From Pyropia yezoensis (taxonomy: Eukaryota > Rhodophyta > Bangiophyceae > Bangiales > Bangiaceae): a DNA stretch of 64,000 nt. The translations under genes were made by a program, and so were the position numbers. This document shows, piece after piece, positions 37,477-46,220 of this stretch (position 1 is its first letter; the number at the start of each line of letters is the position of its first letter). The notes beneath the pieces are model-generated. The model was not told where the DNA came from. It did not search any database and worked only from the letters and a program-made list of their open reading frames with translations. The stretch spans positions 16,497,816 to 16,561,815 of the forward strand of contig CM020619.1 of NCBI GenBank assembly GCA_009829735.1, in the 5' to 3' direction.

Positions 37477-40400
37477 TCAGCCCTCCTGCGAGCCTCCCCC
37501 CCCGCCAGTCCCCGCCGATGCCGCCAGGCGCGCGGCCACGCACGCCGACAGGGAATCGAGGTAGGCGTTTTCGAGGTGGTGCTCGAGCGACTTTTCTCCC
37601 CCGCTGGTCAGGGAGTCCAGCAGCTCGGCCTCCCCTGCGGTCGCTGACGACGGTGGCGCCGCGTCATCCGGCGGGCTGACCCCACCACCGCCCCCGCCAC
37701 CTCCCGCCGGGGACACGGCGGCACCGCCCGTGTCCTGGGATGCTGGTCGGGCGCTGTCCCCGCTGACCGGGACGTCGCCCTCTGCCGCATCGTCCTGCTC
37801 CTCCCCCTGCCCGCCGTCCATGCTGGCCCCACCACCGCCGCCGTCGCCGCCACAGCCACCGCGGCCATCGACGTGAGCATCGTTGTCGTCGCTGTCTTGT
37901 CCCTCCACCCACAGCCCCCCATGGCCGTCCAGCCGCACCCCCCTCCCCCCGTGGTAGTAGTCCCCTGCCGGGCTGCGGGCAACCGCGTCTGCGTCATTGA
38001 CGACCCGAAACGCGTCGGCGCACAGGCCGTTGAGGGTGCGGCTGAGGGCGGCGTTGCCCACCTTGGGCTGCCCAAACGTCACCAGCGACACGGCCGCGCC
38101 GTCGGGGTGGCGCGCCCGCAGGTCAGCCGCTGCGAGCGTCGCGAGCGCGCCGCCCAGCGAGTGGCCCGTACAGATGACGGTCCAGCCGGGGGCGTGGCCG
38201 CGGGTGTGGTGCGCCAGCTCGGCGAGCACCCGCTCGCGGACTGCCCCGTAGCTGCGGAGGAACCCAAAGTGCACCAGCGGTTGGTCGTCCACGGCGCCAC
38301 TGTCGCTGCTGTCGCTGCTTTCGCCGTCGCCGCGAGCCCCACCGCCGGCGTCGTCATTGCGTTTCTTCTCCTGCGCGGAGCTGCCATCCGAGGGTGGGGC
38401 GACGTCCGGACCGGCCCGCTCTTTCCCTGCACCGCTCCGAGCGGGGCTGTCCCCGCCGTTTTGAGCAACGACAAAGGCAGCCGCCGACGACGCGAACCGC
38501 AGCAAGGGGCGCACCGCACGGGCCAAGCGGCCGGCCAACCCTTGCGAGTCGGTGGGGAGCGCAGCCGCGACGCGGTCAGCGGTGGAGTCGGTAGGCGCGG
38601 CGGCGGGCCCGCAGGTGGCCTGGCGCCCCCCCTCCCGCAAGTCGAGGTCGCCGCCGGGCGTCCACGGCACCCGCCAGGCCATGGCGTCGGTCACAAAGTC
38701 CTTCCAGCTGGTCGTCTCGGTACCGCGAAAGGCCAACAGAACAACCCGCCGGGCGGGGTCGACGCCAAACCACGCCTCCGAGTCGGTTTCGGGGGCCTCC
38801 ACGTAGGCCACCCGCGACATCCGGCGGAGGTCCACCCGCCCGCCCGCCTCGCCCGCCTCGCCGGCCGCGTCGAGGACGCGGAGGGCCAGATCCCGCCACT
38901 CGGCGCCCATGGGCGCGTCCTTGATCACCTCGGCAACAATCTCCTCCGCGGCAGGACGCGCAGCGTGGTCGGGCGGGGGGGGGCCGTCGGTCGACGCATC
39001 ATCCTGGCCGGGGCCCTCCCCCCCCCCCCCGCCACCCGCCGGTGGGGCCACCCACGTCACCTCCACCACCAGCCGTAGAGCGGCTAGGGCGGCCGCCACC
39101 GCCGCCGCTGCGTCAGCCGCCGCCGCCGCCCGCCGGGCGGCACGGTCGCGGTCGGCGGCTACGGCGGCAGCCGCCGCGCGCGCCGCGTCACCCCACAGCA
39201 CCGCCGGTGCAGCGGGCGGGCACCCCAGGAGGGAGAGGGCGGTCGCGGCGGCCGCGTCGGCCGGTCGGTAGAGGGATAGAGGGGGCGGCCGGTCTGCCCG
39301 CCTGTCGGCCGCCGCGGCCACCACTGCCGCCACCGCGCGGGAGAGCCGTCTGGGGGGGGGAGAGGCGCCACCTCCGCCGCCGCCACATCCATGCGTGGCG
39401 ACCGACGGCCCACCTGTCGACGACGCAGCCCCCGTCCGACCGCTGCCGTCGTCGGCCGTCCCAGCCCCCCCGACGGTGTTCCCACCGGCTGTCCCCAGCT
39501 CCGCGTCGCCGCGGACGTTGTTGCTATCGTCGGCCAGGCAGACGGGAAGCGTCAAGCGGGTGGTCTCCCTGCCCCCCCCCCCTTCCACGCCTCCAGCCCC
39601 GACGGCGTTGTCAAGGCGACCGCCCAGACCGAGGTCCACCCACCCTAGCCGCTCCCCCGCCGCCACCGCCGCCTCCGACGGATAAATGTCCACCACGGCC
39701 GCCGCGGCGGTGGCGGGCGACACGAGCACGGGGCTACCGGGGAGGGCGGCGTCGCCGCGGCGGCCGCCGCCCCGCTCTGTCACACGGAGGCGGTAGACGA
39801 GGGTGTCGGCAAACGGGACGTGGGGTGGGGAGCGGGCACCGTCGTCGCCGCCGTCGTCGCTGCCACCGTCGCCGCCGTCGCCGTCGACGCCGCCGCCGCT
39901 GTCGCCGTCGGTGCCGCCACCAGCATCCACGCCTACCACCGTGAGCTCCCACGCCCCGCCGAGACGGGCGGCCAGCGCCGCCACCGACGGCGCCGCGATG
40001 CGCACCAGCGGCGGGCCGCCCGCGGCGGCGGCGGCCAGCACCGTGCGCGGCCGCGCGGCGGCGGCGACGGCGGCGGCGGCGGTGGCCACTGCGGGCGCAG
40101 CGTCCCCACCGTCACCATTCGCCGGCACGGCAGCGGGGTGGTCGACCGCCCGCCACCCCCGTGGGGGGTCTACGTAGGCCGCAAACGCGGCGGCGGCAGC
40201 GGATAGCGCGATGGACAGGTCAAAGGGTGGCGAGGAGGGGCGGTCGAGGGACCCGGGGGGGGGGGGAGGGGTGGCCGGGGGGGGCGCTTGGCTGGCCGAC
40301 GCGGACGCAGCGGAGGCCGGTTTTGTTCCCCCACTGCCACCGCCGCCGTCGCCGCCGCCGCCAGCAAGACCATTGTCGCCGCTGCCAATGCTACTGCTGC

Positions 40401-40845
40401 GGCAGGTACCGCTGCCGCCGCCGCGGCTGCTGCTGCCACCGTCGTCGTCATCGTCACGGCTGCTGCCGGCTGGCACCGCCGACGAAGCGCCCGCCCCCCC
40501 CGCTGTGGCAACGGGATGAGGGGTGGGGGGCGGTCGCAAACGGCGCCGAGCCCCTCCCCCTACACCCAGAGAGCCGCTTCCGCCTCTCCATCCACTGGGG
40601 TGCCAGCACGCACCCGCTGCGGCCGTGCCGCCCACCGCGGTCTCCGCCACGGCGCGGCGTTGGGCGGCTGCCGGCGTGCACGGGGTGGCCCGGCCACAGG
40701 CGGCGGCGGCGGCGGCCGCCGCCGCGGCGGCAGAGGTGGCAGCGCTTGTGGCGGCGCTGACGCCGCGCCGCGGCGGGCGTCGTGCGTCGGGGGCCCGGGG
40801 CGGGAGAAGAAACGCCGTCAGCGCGGCCGTGGGGCGGCCCCCCAT
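37477..40845 (-). CDS. large class 3 lipase, possible plastid targeting
   Basis: 1122 residues from the ATG at 40845; the frame is open a further 63 bp to a TTG. The N-terminus MGGRPTAALTAFLLPPRAP is basic and acid-poor, then Ala-rich, suggesting a transit peptide. Residues about 200-680 mix ordered pieces (WELTVVGVDAGG, SLYRPADAAAATALSLLG) with low-complexity loops. The lipase core begins with EAWFGVDPARRVVLLAFRG (about 700), where FRGTETTSWKDF is the oxyanion-side motif. VICTGHSLGGALATLAA carries the nucleophile Ser (about 895). VVNDADAVARSP gives Asp (about 950) and GDYYHGGRGVRL gives His. An insert of about 130 residues separates the two halves of the core. Plant relatives release fatty acids from plastid glycerolipids. 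A 5' piece of this gene is duplicated at 59.7 kb. Confidence 0.8.
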   Translation of the reverse strand: MGGRPTAALTAFLLPPRAPDARRPPRRGVSAATSAATSAAAAAAAAAAACGRATPCTPAAAQRRAVAETAVGGTAAAGACWHPSGWRGGSGSLGVGGGARRRLRPPPTPHPVATAGGAGASSAVPAGSSRDDDDDGGSSSRGGGSGTCRSSSIGSGDNGLAGGGGDGGGGSGGTKPASAASASASQAPPPATPPPPPGSLDRPSSPPFDLSIALSAAAAAFAAYVDPPRGWRAVDHPAAVPANGDGGDAAPAVATAAAAVAAAARPRTVLAAAAAGGPPLVRIAAPSVAALAARLGGAWELTVVGVDAGGGTDGDSGGGVDGDGGDGGSDDGGDDGARSPPHVPFADTLVYRLRVTERGGGRRGDAALPGSPVLVSPATAAAAVVDIYPSEAAVAAGERLGWVDLGLGGRLDNAVGAGGVEGGGGRETTRLTLPVCLADDSNNVRGDAELGTAGGNTVGGAGTADDGSGRTGAASSTGGPSVATHGCGGGGGGASPPPRRLSRAVAAVVAAAADRRADRPPPLSLYRPADAAAATALSLLGCPPAAPAVLWGDAARAAAAAVAADRDRAARRAAAAADAAAAVAAALAALRLVVEVTWVAPPAGGGGGGEGPGQDDASTDGPPPPDHAARPAAEEIVAEVIKDAPMGAEWRDLALRVLDAAGEAGEAGGRVDLRRMSRVAYVEAPETDSEAWFGVDPARRVVLLAFRGTETTSWKDFVTDAMAWRVPWTPGGDLDLREGGRQATCGPAAAPTDSTADRVAAALPTDSQGLAGRLARAVRPLLRFASSAAAFVVAQNGGDSPARSGAGKERAGPDVAPPSDGSSAQEKKRNDDAGGGARGDGESSDSSDSGAVDDQPLVHFGFLRSYGAVRERVLAELAHHTRGHAPGWTVICTGHSLGGALATLAAADLRARHPDGAAVSLVTFGQPKVGNAALSRTLNGLCADAFRVVNDADAVARSPAGDYYHGGRGVRLDGHGGLWVEGQDSDDNDAHVDGRGGCGGDGGGGGASMDGGQGEEQDDAAEGDVPVSGDSARPASQDTGGAAVSPAGGGGGGGGVSPPDDAAPPSSATAGEAELLDSLTSGGEKSLEHHLENAYLDSLSACVAARLAASAGTGGGGGSQEG

Positions 40846-40983
40846 CGGGGAAAGGGAGCGTGGCCGCAGGGGGGGGGAAAGGGGGCGTGAAGGAGGACGG
40901 GCCGTCAAGGAATAATCTTGTCGCCAGGACAGCGGGCCAAGATGTCTGTTATGGACATGTCAGCGCAGTCGCGCCATATCCGT
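40426..40983 (+). repeat. 558-bp segmental duplication, copy 1 (lipase 5' end)
   Basis: This segment is about 98 percent identical, in direct orientation, to 59728-60285. It spans the first 140 codons of the lipase, its start and 138 bp upstream. Homology stops sharply at ...CGCGCCATATCCGT on the right and at a CTGCTGCTGCC microsatellite on the left. This copy joins the functional gene and is therefore the likely parent. Confidence 0.9.
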
Positions 40984-41098
40984 GGTCGAGGGTTGCAGGG
41001 GGGGTGATTTGGGTTCAGGTTCGGGTGTTGAATTAGGGTTGAATTGCAGTGGGCGTTCGACCCGAACGCGCTTGCGGATTTAACACGTGGCAACAATT

Positions 41099-41467
41099 TT
41101 AACAGATGTGTGCAATTGTGATGGCGGACTGCTGTGGGCTGATGTAAGCCTCTTTGGGCCCGCACCAGCACTTGACGTTTGGGAGGAGGGGAGCTCCGTG
41201 GTCTGATCGCCGTCCATAGTGACGCTCAGGTTGTCGCGTTCCCTCCCGGCGCTGCTTGATGGGCGCCGATGCGGCGCCCTCGTGCCGCCCTTCCTCCAGC
41301 TTCTGCAGCATCACCATCAGGATGTCATTGCCGGCTGGGCAGCGGTGCGTCACAATGTGCTCCTTCAGGTGGCTGGGGTTGCTACTCAGCTCCTTCCTGC
41401 AGTAGTTGCACATGAAGTGCTTCGTGCTACCGACGCGGGTCACGTGCGCCCAGACGCTGTCCTTCAT
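41099..41467 (-). CDS. BED-type zinc-finger protein, hAT-derived fragment
   Basis: 122 residues from the ATG at 41467. DSVWAHVTRVGSTKHFMCNY opens a BED finger with MCNYCRKEL, NPSHLKEHI and a closing His/Cys (VTHRC), the DNA-binding module at the N-terminus of hAT transposases. After it comes a short basic tail and a stop; no RNase H-like transposase core follows on this strand. It may be a domesticated finger, a truncated element or the first exon of a lost transposase. The region just upstream holds a palindrome array shared with a second hAT-type locus. Confidence 0.65.
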   Translation of the reverse strand: MKDSVWAHVTRVGSTKHFMCNYCRKELSSNPSHLKEHIVTHRCPAGNDILMVMLQKLEEGRHEGAASAPIKQRREGTRQPERHYGRRSDHGAPLLPNVKCWCGPKEAYISPQQSAITIAHIC

Positions 41468-41500
41468 GGATATGGTCAGCAGCCCTACGGGAACAAAAAG

Positions 41501-41711
41501 CGCGATATTGCGGACAGCAGGACGGCTGGTGGCCACCCCCGAGACACACCAAAAACTAGCAGAGAAGCACTTCCCACCCACTTCTCGGTGTGCTCCTGGC
41601 CGGTTCATGGGGGCTCTGGCCTGCTGGAATGGTGCTGTGGGGGGGTCAGAAAGCGCGATATCGCGTTCTTGCTTCCGCGATATCGCGCTTTCCTCCTGGA
41701 GAAACCGCGAT
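41501..41711. repeat. CGCGATATCGCG palindrome cluster upstream of the BED gene
   Basis: Exact CGCGATATCGCG at 41654-41665 and 41676-41687 are 22 bp apart. A one-mismatch copy (CGCGATATTGCG) lies at 41501-41512 and a half copy at 41706. The copy at 41501 continues on the minus strand into CTTTTTGTTCCCGTAGG, which also follows the matching palindrome near 57350. Likely subterminal transposase-binding repeats of a hAT-type element. Confidence 0.65.
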
Positions 41712-42418
41712 CAGATGAGACTCTGGTTGGCTGTGAGACGCTCTCACGGGGAGAGATTGGAGGTTCACTGACGGTTGTAACAACGTCATGCCACAGACTT
41801 TTATATTCAATATTGATCAGCAAAGCTACCACGCGGTCGGATTATGACAAGAATGATCTACATAAGTGTTGTCTCTACACAATCAAGATTATGCATGTGG
41901 TTGTTATCATACAAATAGCGAGTGATAGATGACCATGGTACAACATTTGCGTGGGCAGTAACATCACACGTGATAGTGTGTAAAACGCGTTCTTACGTTG
42001 TATTATCCGCACATTATGCTGATGTGCAATGAGAGTTATAGTTCCCAGTTCGATTTGGAAGCAGTTCAATATTTGGTAAAGTTGCTATATCGCATTCAAG
42101 AAGTTGGCTTGCAGGCTGACAACCGCGTCCGAGCCTCCTGCCGACAGACGTCCCTGCACCATCGGCGCACGTCGCGTCCGACTTCCCCCCTCTGGCAGTG
42201 CCCGGACGCCTGCGCTGCCAGTCCCGGCCTCTCCCTCCCGCCCCCCTGAAACCAGCGCAACCCCTCGCCCCTGCACACCCGGCTCACGACCCCCCACCGG
42301 TGACAAACGCCGCGCTAACTCACCTTCGACCCCCTCCACCAACGACGAAGAACTCCCCCCCCCGCTGGGCAGCAGCACGGGCACAAGGCGGACGTTACCC
42401 ACGCCCAAGTCATGCACG
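41712..42418. other. AT-richer stretch, no supported gene
   Basis: 41800-42100 is the most AT-rich part of the window. A minus-strand ORF at 42085-42453 lacks any domain and may be a continuation exon of the neighbouring Pro-rich ORF, but no splice sites were convincing. Confidence 0.3.
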
Positions 42419-43408
42419 TCAGGAGAACCCTCCCCGCCTCCCCCCCCCGTCAATCACATCCCCAGACACGTTCCGTAAGTGAGAGGACAGAAGAGAACAG
42501 GCCCCCCAACACCCGATGCACCTCTGCAGCGCAGGCTGCTCCTCCTCCAGCGCCGCGATGGCACGTGCCATCCTGGCGTTAGTCTGCCGCGTAAATGACA
42601 CCCCGCGTGTCAGGTGCTTAGCCGCACGATGCGCTGCCTGCAGCAGACGCAGTCTGTCACCGGGATGGTACCCGAGGTGACTGTCTCGAGCAATGCGAAT
42701 CTTTTGGATGTCTGGCCCAGGTGCCGGAACCGACCGCACGCCGCCAGCCCAGAAGTAGCCCCCCCGACCAATCGTCCGGCATCGCCTGCTGCCCCTGTGC
42801 GGCACGACATGGGCGTCTCCACCAGCAGGCCGGGGCGGCGCCACCAGCTCGGGCGCCACCAAGGTCGGCGCCGCACCCGCGCTCGACCCACCGCTCCGCC
42901 CCGGCAGAATACGTGTCGGGGAATGCGGGGGCGCAGCTGGCCCACCGGGCTGCGCCACCCCGAGCGGTCGCCGACTTGGTGGCGGGGGTGGCTGTTGCGG
43001 CCCCGCCAGGGCGCCAGCGGGCCCGGCCGACCGACCGGCGCGCGTGTCCCCGAGCGTCTGACGACGCGGAGGGGGCGGCGGCGGTGGAGGTCGTGCCGGG
43101 GTGGGCGGGGGCCCAACCGTCCGACCGTCCGGCGTCGCCCAGAGTGCGGCGCGACTTGGTGGGGGGAGCGGCGGAGGTGGTGGCGCCGGGGAAGGCGGGA
43201 GCGCAGCCAACCGACCGGCCGGCGTCGCCCTGAGCGCTCGACGACTGGGTGGTGGGGGCGGCGGATGAGGCGCACCGGCTGCCAACGGGAAAAAAGAAAC
43301 AAGACCACATGCACGTATGAATGACACACCCAAGAACAATCGCAACCACGACAGAAAATGCCCACGTTGACGCATGTCAGGATGTGGTCCGTCATCCCCA
43401 AAACTCAT
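42419..43408 (-). CDS. Pro-rich repeat protein of unknown function
   Basis: 329 residues from the ATG at 43408. After a hydrophobic N-terminal part (WLRLFLGVSF, GLVSFFPLAAGA) come four imperfect repeats of about 30 residues, each a poly-Pro block followed by SRR-L--TPAGR or similar (about 48-165). The C-terminal third (about 225-320) has helical sequence (HPGDRLRLLQAAHRAAKHL, MARAIAALEEEQPALQRCI). The repeats are also seen as 90-95-bp DNA repeats on both strands. The locus sits among transposons, so it may belong to one. I do not recognise it. Confidence 0.35.
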   Translation of the reverse strand: MSFGDDGPHPDMRQRGHFLSWLRLFLGVSFIRACGLVSFFPLAAGAPHPPPPPPSRRALRATPAGRLAALPPSPAPPPPPLPPPSRAALWATPDGRTVGPPPTPARPPPPPPPPRRQTLGDTRAGRSAGPAGALAGPQQPPPPPSRRPLGVAQPGGPAAPPHSPTRILPGRSGGSSAGAAPTLVAPELVAPPRPAGGDAHVVPHRGSRRCRTIGRGGYFWAGGVRSVPAPGPDIQKIRIARDSHLGYHPGDRLRLLQAAHRAAKHLTRGVSFTRQTNARMARAIAALEEEQPALQRCIGCWGACSLLSSHLRNVSGDVIDGGGRRGGFS

Positions 43409-44089
43409 CTGACACGCTGCAGGCCATCAAGAGCGCATGCCTCGTCCTCGAGGCCCCACCCCGCACGACGCTCGATAACATACCGTCGTACGACGATGAT
43501 CCGCGTCGCGGTGCCTGGTGGCCGCCACCCGTGATGGATGCCGACATAACTGTGGGAGATTGGGCCGGAATTCGGTACCAATACTTCGGAGATTCGGGTC
43601 AAGTAGACTCGACCGGAAGTCGAAATTCACCCGACACACGATGGTGAGACTTTTGACTTCTGGACGGAAATTCGACTAGGACTTCCGACATACTAGAGCA
43701 GGGTAATGCTGCTGGTATTTGTTTCTTGGGATTTTTGCACGGGAGCCAGACGGATTTCTACGCTTTGAGCGCTTTGCATGTGGAGTGATATGATTGGTTT
43801 GTTTGAGGGTTCATTTTCTGAGTGTTTTGAGGGGTTGCGTGAGCGTATGAGGAGGGTTGATAAGGAGGGCCAGCAAGGCGGGGAGGGCCCACCTTGGCTG
43901 GCCAAGCAAGTAAACACCGTCTGGCTCCGACACATCTTGTTCGTGCCTTTGTGAGCTGACCCGCTCACCACACGCAAGTTCCGTGTTCGGCTGTGTGGAG
44001 GTGCTTGCTTCCGGTGTCCCAAGTTGGGATATCGGCAATACTCCTCTTCCTTCCCTGACTCGGGGTTGGTGGTTGGGAGTACTGCTACA
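43409..44089. other. 5' flank of the chromovirus, candidate 5' LTR
   Basis: If the primer-binding site at 44092 is right, a 5' LTR should end at ...ACTGCTACA (44089). I could not find a matching 3' copy by eye, so the LTR is unproven. No ORF of note. Confidence 0.3.
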
Positions 44090-44091
44090 GT

Positions 44092-44104
44092 TGGTGGATC
44101 AGCG
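44092..44104 (+). promoter_or_regulatory. candidate tRNA primer-binding site
   Basis: TGGTGGATCAGCG begins with TGG and would pair with a tRNA ending ...CTGATCCACCA. It follows ...GCTACA by two bases, the usual spacing after an LTR. The tRNA species is unknown. Confidence 0.35.
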
Positions 44105-44406
44105 GGGGAGAGGATATCGACTTTGGTACCTCCCTTGACCGGAGACGGGACCAAGTTGGCCCCTCTCCCCCTTCGGCACCGAGACTTCCGGTGACACGAT
44201 CGACTCGCCTACGTTCCGAGCGTTCGCTGGGTGACGAGGTTGGCCACCGTGAGTCTTGGTGGGAGACCCGGAGTTTCGGGAAACCTCACCGCCTTCCCTG
44301 AGGTAGGTGGAGGGGTGGAACGTGCTCTAGGAACTCCCTAGCTGACGATCCCCGACTCTGGACACCGTTTGGTCGTTTTGGTTGACTCCACGTGACTCTT
44401 GTGGAG

Positions 44407-46170
44407 ATGGCTGGCGAGGGACACCCCCCCATTGCGCCGAGTGTACCTGGGGAGGGGGAGCGTAGTCCTCCCCCGACGGGCGGAGTACCACCCAGGCCGG
44501 GCAGTGCGGATGTGGTGGGTCCAGAGGTTGGACCCCGACGGCGGTCGGCCAGGTTCCTTCCCAGGCCGTCCCCAGAAGAGACGGGCGGAGTTCGCCCTTC
44601 TCCGGTGGGAGCGCCGAGCCAGCGTCAGGCTCCGGCAACCTCTTCGGGGAGTGACGACACTCACTTCGGCATGGGACCGCCGACCGGCAGAGGTGACGGG
44701 ACGGAGAGTTCCGTACCCCGGGTTGGTGGGTCCGCGCCACGACTGGTGCCGGAAGGACCGGGTGGGAGCTCGAGTCAAGCTCCACCTGGGTCATCCGGTA
44801 TCGTGGATGACTCGGTGATGACCGCCATCGCACAAGTCGTGCGAGAAGAGGTGGGGAAGGCGCTGAAGGGGAACACCCCTCCGCCTGAGCAGGCCTCGAG
44901 GCGTCAGAAACGACGGGAGATTCGACGTACTCTCCGTCGTGAGGTGGACTCAGAGTCTGAGTTCTCTGCAAGTGGCAAGTCGGGTGAAGAGGATCTCATC
45001 CGACGTGGTCGTGTGACTCACACGGACCGTCTTGGGACTAGAGTCGTCCCAGGAAAGATCGTGGTGAACAATCCATTGTTCAAGGATGTCTTCGACTGTG
45101 AGACATATGGGTTGGTCAACAAGTCGTTGACCTACTCGAATAGTCAGGCCCGTACCCTGGGCCGGCGCAAGAAACACGTTGCGCAATCCTTCGGGGTCCG
45201 TTCAGAATGGGACGGGACACCACCCCTGAAGATCTTCCAGTTTTTGCGGAAGTTCGCAAAAGCCTGCGATGACAATGATGTCTCTGAAGCTGAAGCGTTT
45301 TTCATGCTTCAGGACTTCACCAAGGAGCCACTCCGCTCCGAGGTGATGAACGTCATGCCAAGTCGGCATGGTGGGAACCCGGGTGAGGTGACTTCCTACC
45401 TGGAGTTAGTTAATTGGATCCTCCGTCTTCACGCAGACGAGGCTTCCTTGGCTGTGCAGGTTGAAGAGTTCAACCGCGCCACCCAGAGTAAGGGTGAAGA
45501 GGAACGGGAATTCGCTGAACGACTCCGTCAGCTGAATGTCCTCTGTGGATTTCTACATTCCCAAGGAGTCATTAAGGGACGCTTTGTGGAGGGAGTCCAC
45601 CGAGCAGCTCGAGCGACTGTGCGAGAGCGTAATACTCCGACCATGACTCTGGCGGAGTTGGCACGCATCGCCCAGACTAAGGGTGATGAGTACCGCTGGC
45701 TCGTGTCCGAACAGCGAAAGGAACGAGAGAAAGAAGTTAAGGGAGTGGAAGCAAGTCGCTTCCGCAGAACTGCAAGGGTGCCCCCCTACACGCGGACGTA
45801 CCCTACAGTCCCTTCGTCCTCAACTCGAGAGACGGAAGGTATGGTGGCCGCTATCCCTGATAAGTCACAGGGAAAAGCGTGGCCATCGGCGTCAATGAGT
45901 GATCGGCCGTGTTGGCAGTGTTCCAAGTCGGGACACTGGGCAGCCCAATGCCCCACTCTGGATGTTCGACTGAGAGCCATGTTGGCTCGTATCGGGAAAC
46001 TCGGTACTCCGAGGACTGATTCGGATACCCGGCCGCACACCACACGTGTGACGGCCATGACTCAACCTCAGTCAGAGAATAAGTCCACGCTTGAGAAGGG
46101 GGAAACCTCTTCCCCCAGCTCAAGTGGCAAGGATACTCCATCATCCGAGTCGGATGAGGGAAACGCCTAG
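44407..46170 (+). CDS. gag: chromovirus Gag
   Basis: 587 residues from the ATG at 44407; an in-frame GTG at 44392 precedes it. A Pro/Gly/Ser-rich N-terminus (1-140) is followed by a basic stretch (RRQKRREIRRTLRRE) and the capsid-like retrotransposon gag domain (about 220-440), including SEAEAFFMLQDFTKEPL and EEEREFAERLRQLNVLCGFL. A single zinc knuckle CWQCSKSGHWAAQC (about 502-515) has the CX2CX4HX4C form and binds RNA. The ORF ends at TAG 46168, four codons after a GGGAAAC heptamer, so part of translation is expected to continue into pol. Confidence 0.85.
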   Translation: MAGEGHPPIAPSVPGEGERSPPPTGGVPPRPGSADVVGPEVGPRRRSARFLPRPSPEETGGVRPSPVGAPSQRQAPATSSGSDDTHFGMGPPTGRGDGTESSVPRVGGSAPRLVPEGPGGSSSQAPPGSSGIVDDSVMTAIAQVVREEVGKALKGNTPPPEQASRRQKRREIRRTLRREVDSESEFSASGKSGEEDLIRRGRVTHTDRLGTRVVPGKIVVNNPLFKDVFDCETYGLVNKSLTYSNSQARTLGRRKKHVAQSFGVRSEWDGTPPLKIFQFLRKFAKACDDNDVSEAEAFFMLQDFTKEPLRSEVMNVMPSRHGGNPGEVTSYLELVNWILRLHADEASLAVQVEEFNRATQSKGEEEREFAERLRQLNVLCGFLHSQGVIKGRFVEGVHRAARATVRERNTPTMTLAELARIAQTKGDEYRWLVSEQRKEREKEVKGVEASRFRRTARVPPYTRTYPTVPSSSTRETEGMVAAIPDKSQGKAWPSASMSDRPCWQCSKSGHWAAQCPTLDVRLRAMLARIGKLGTPRTDSDTRPHTTRVTAMTQPQSENKSTLEKGETSSPSSSGKDTPSSESDEGNA

Positions 46171-46220
46171 CCGCTGGGACTAAGACTGACCCACAGGCTC
46201 CAGCGGTAATGAAGCGGGTT
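46158..46220 (+). promoter_or_regulatory. -1 programmed ribosomal frameshift signal at the gag/pol junction
   Basis: The heptamer GGGAAAC (46158-46164) sits in the gag frame as G GGA AAC, the canonical X XXY YYZ arrangement. Slipping back one base moves ribosomes exactly into the pol frame, which opens just after a TGA at 46155-46157. A 6-base spacer, which includes the gag stop, leads to a stem CCGCTGG (46171-46177) / CCAGCGG (46200-46206). Loop bases GACCC (46188-46192) can pair with GGGTT (46216-46220) to form a pseudoknot. Confidence 0.75.
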
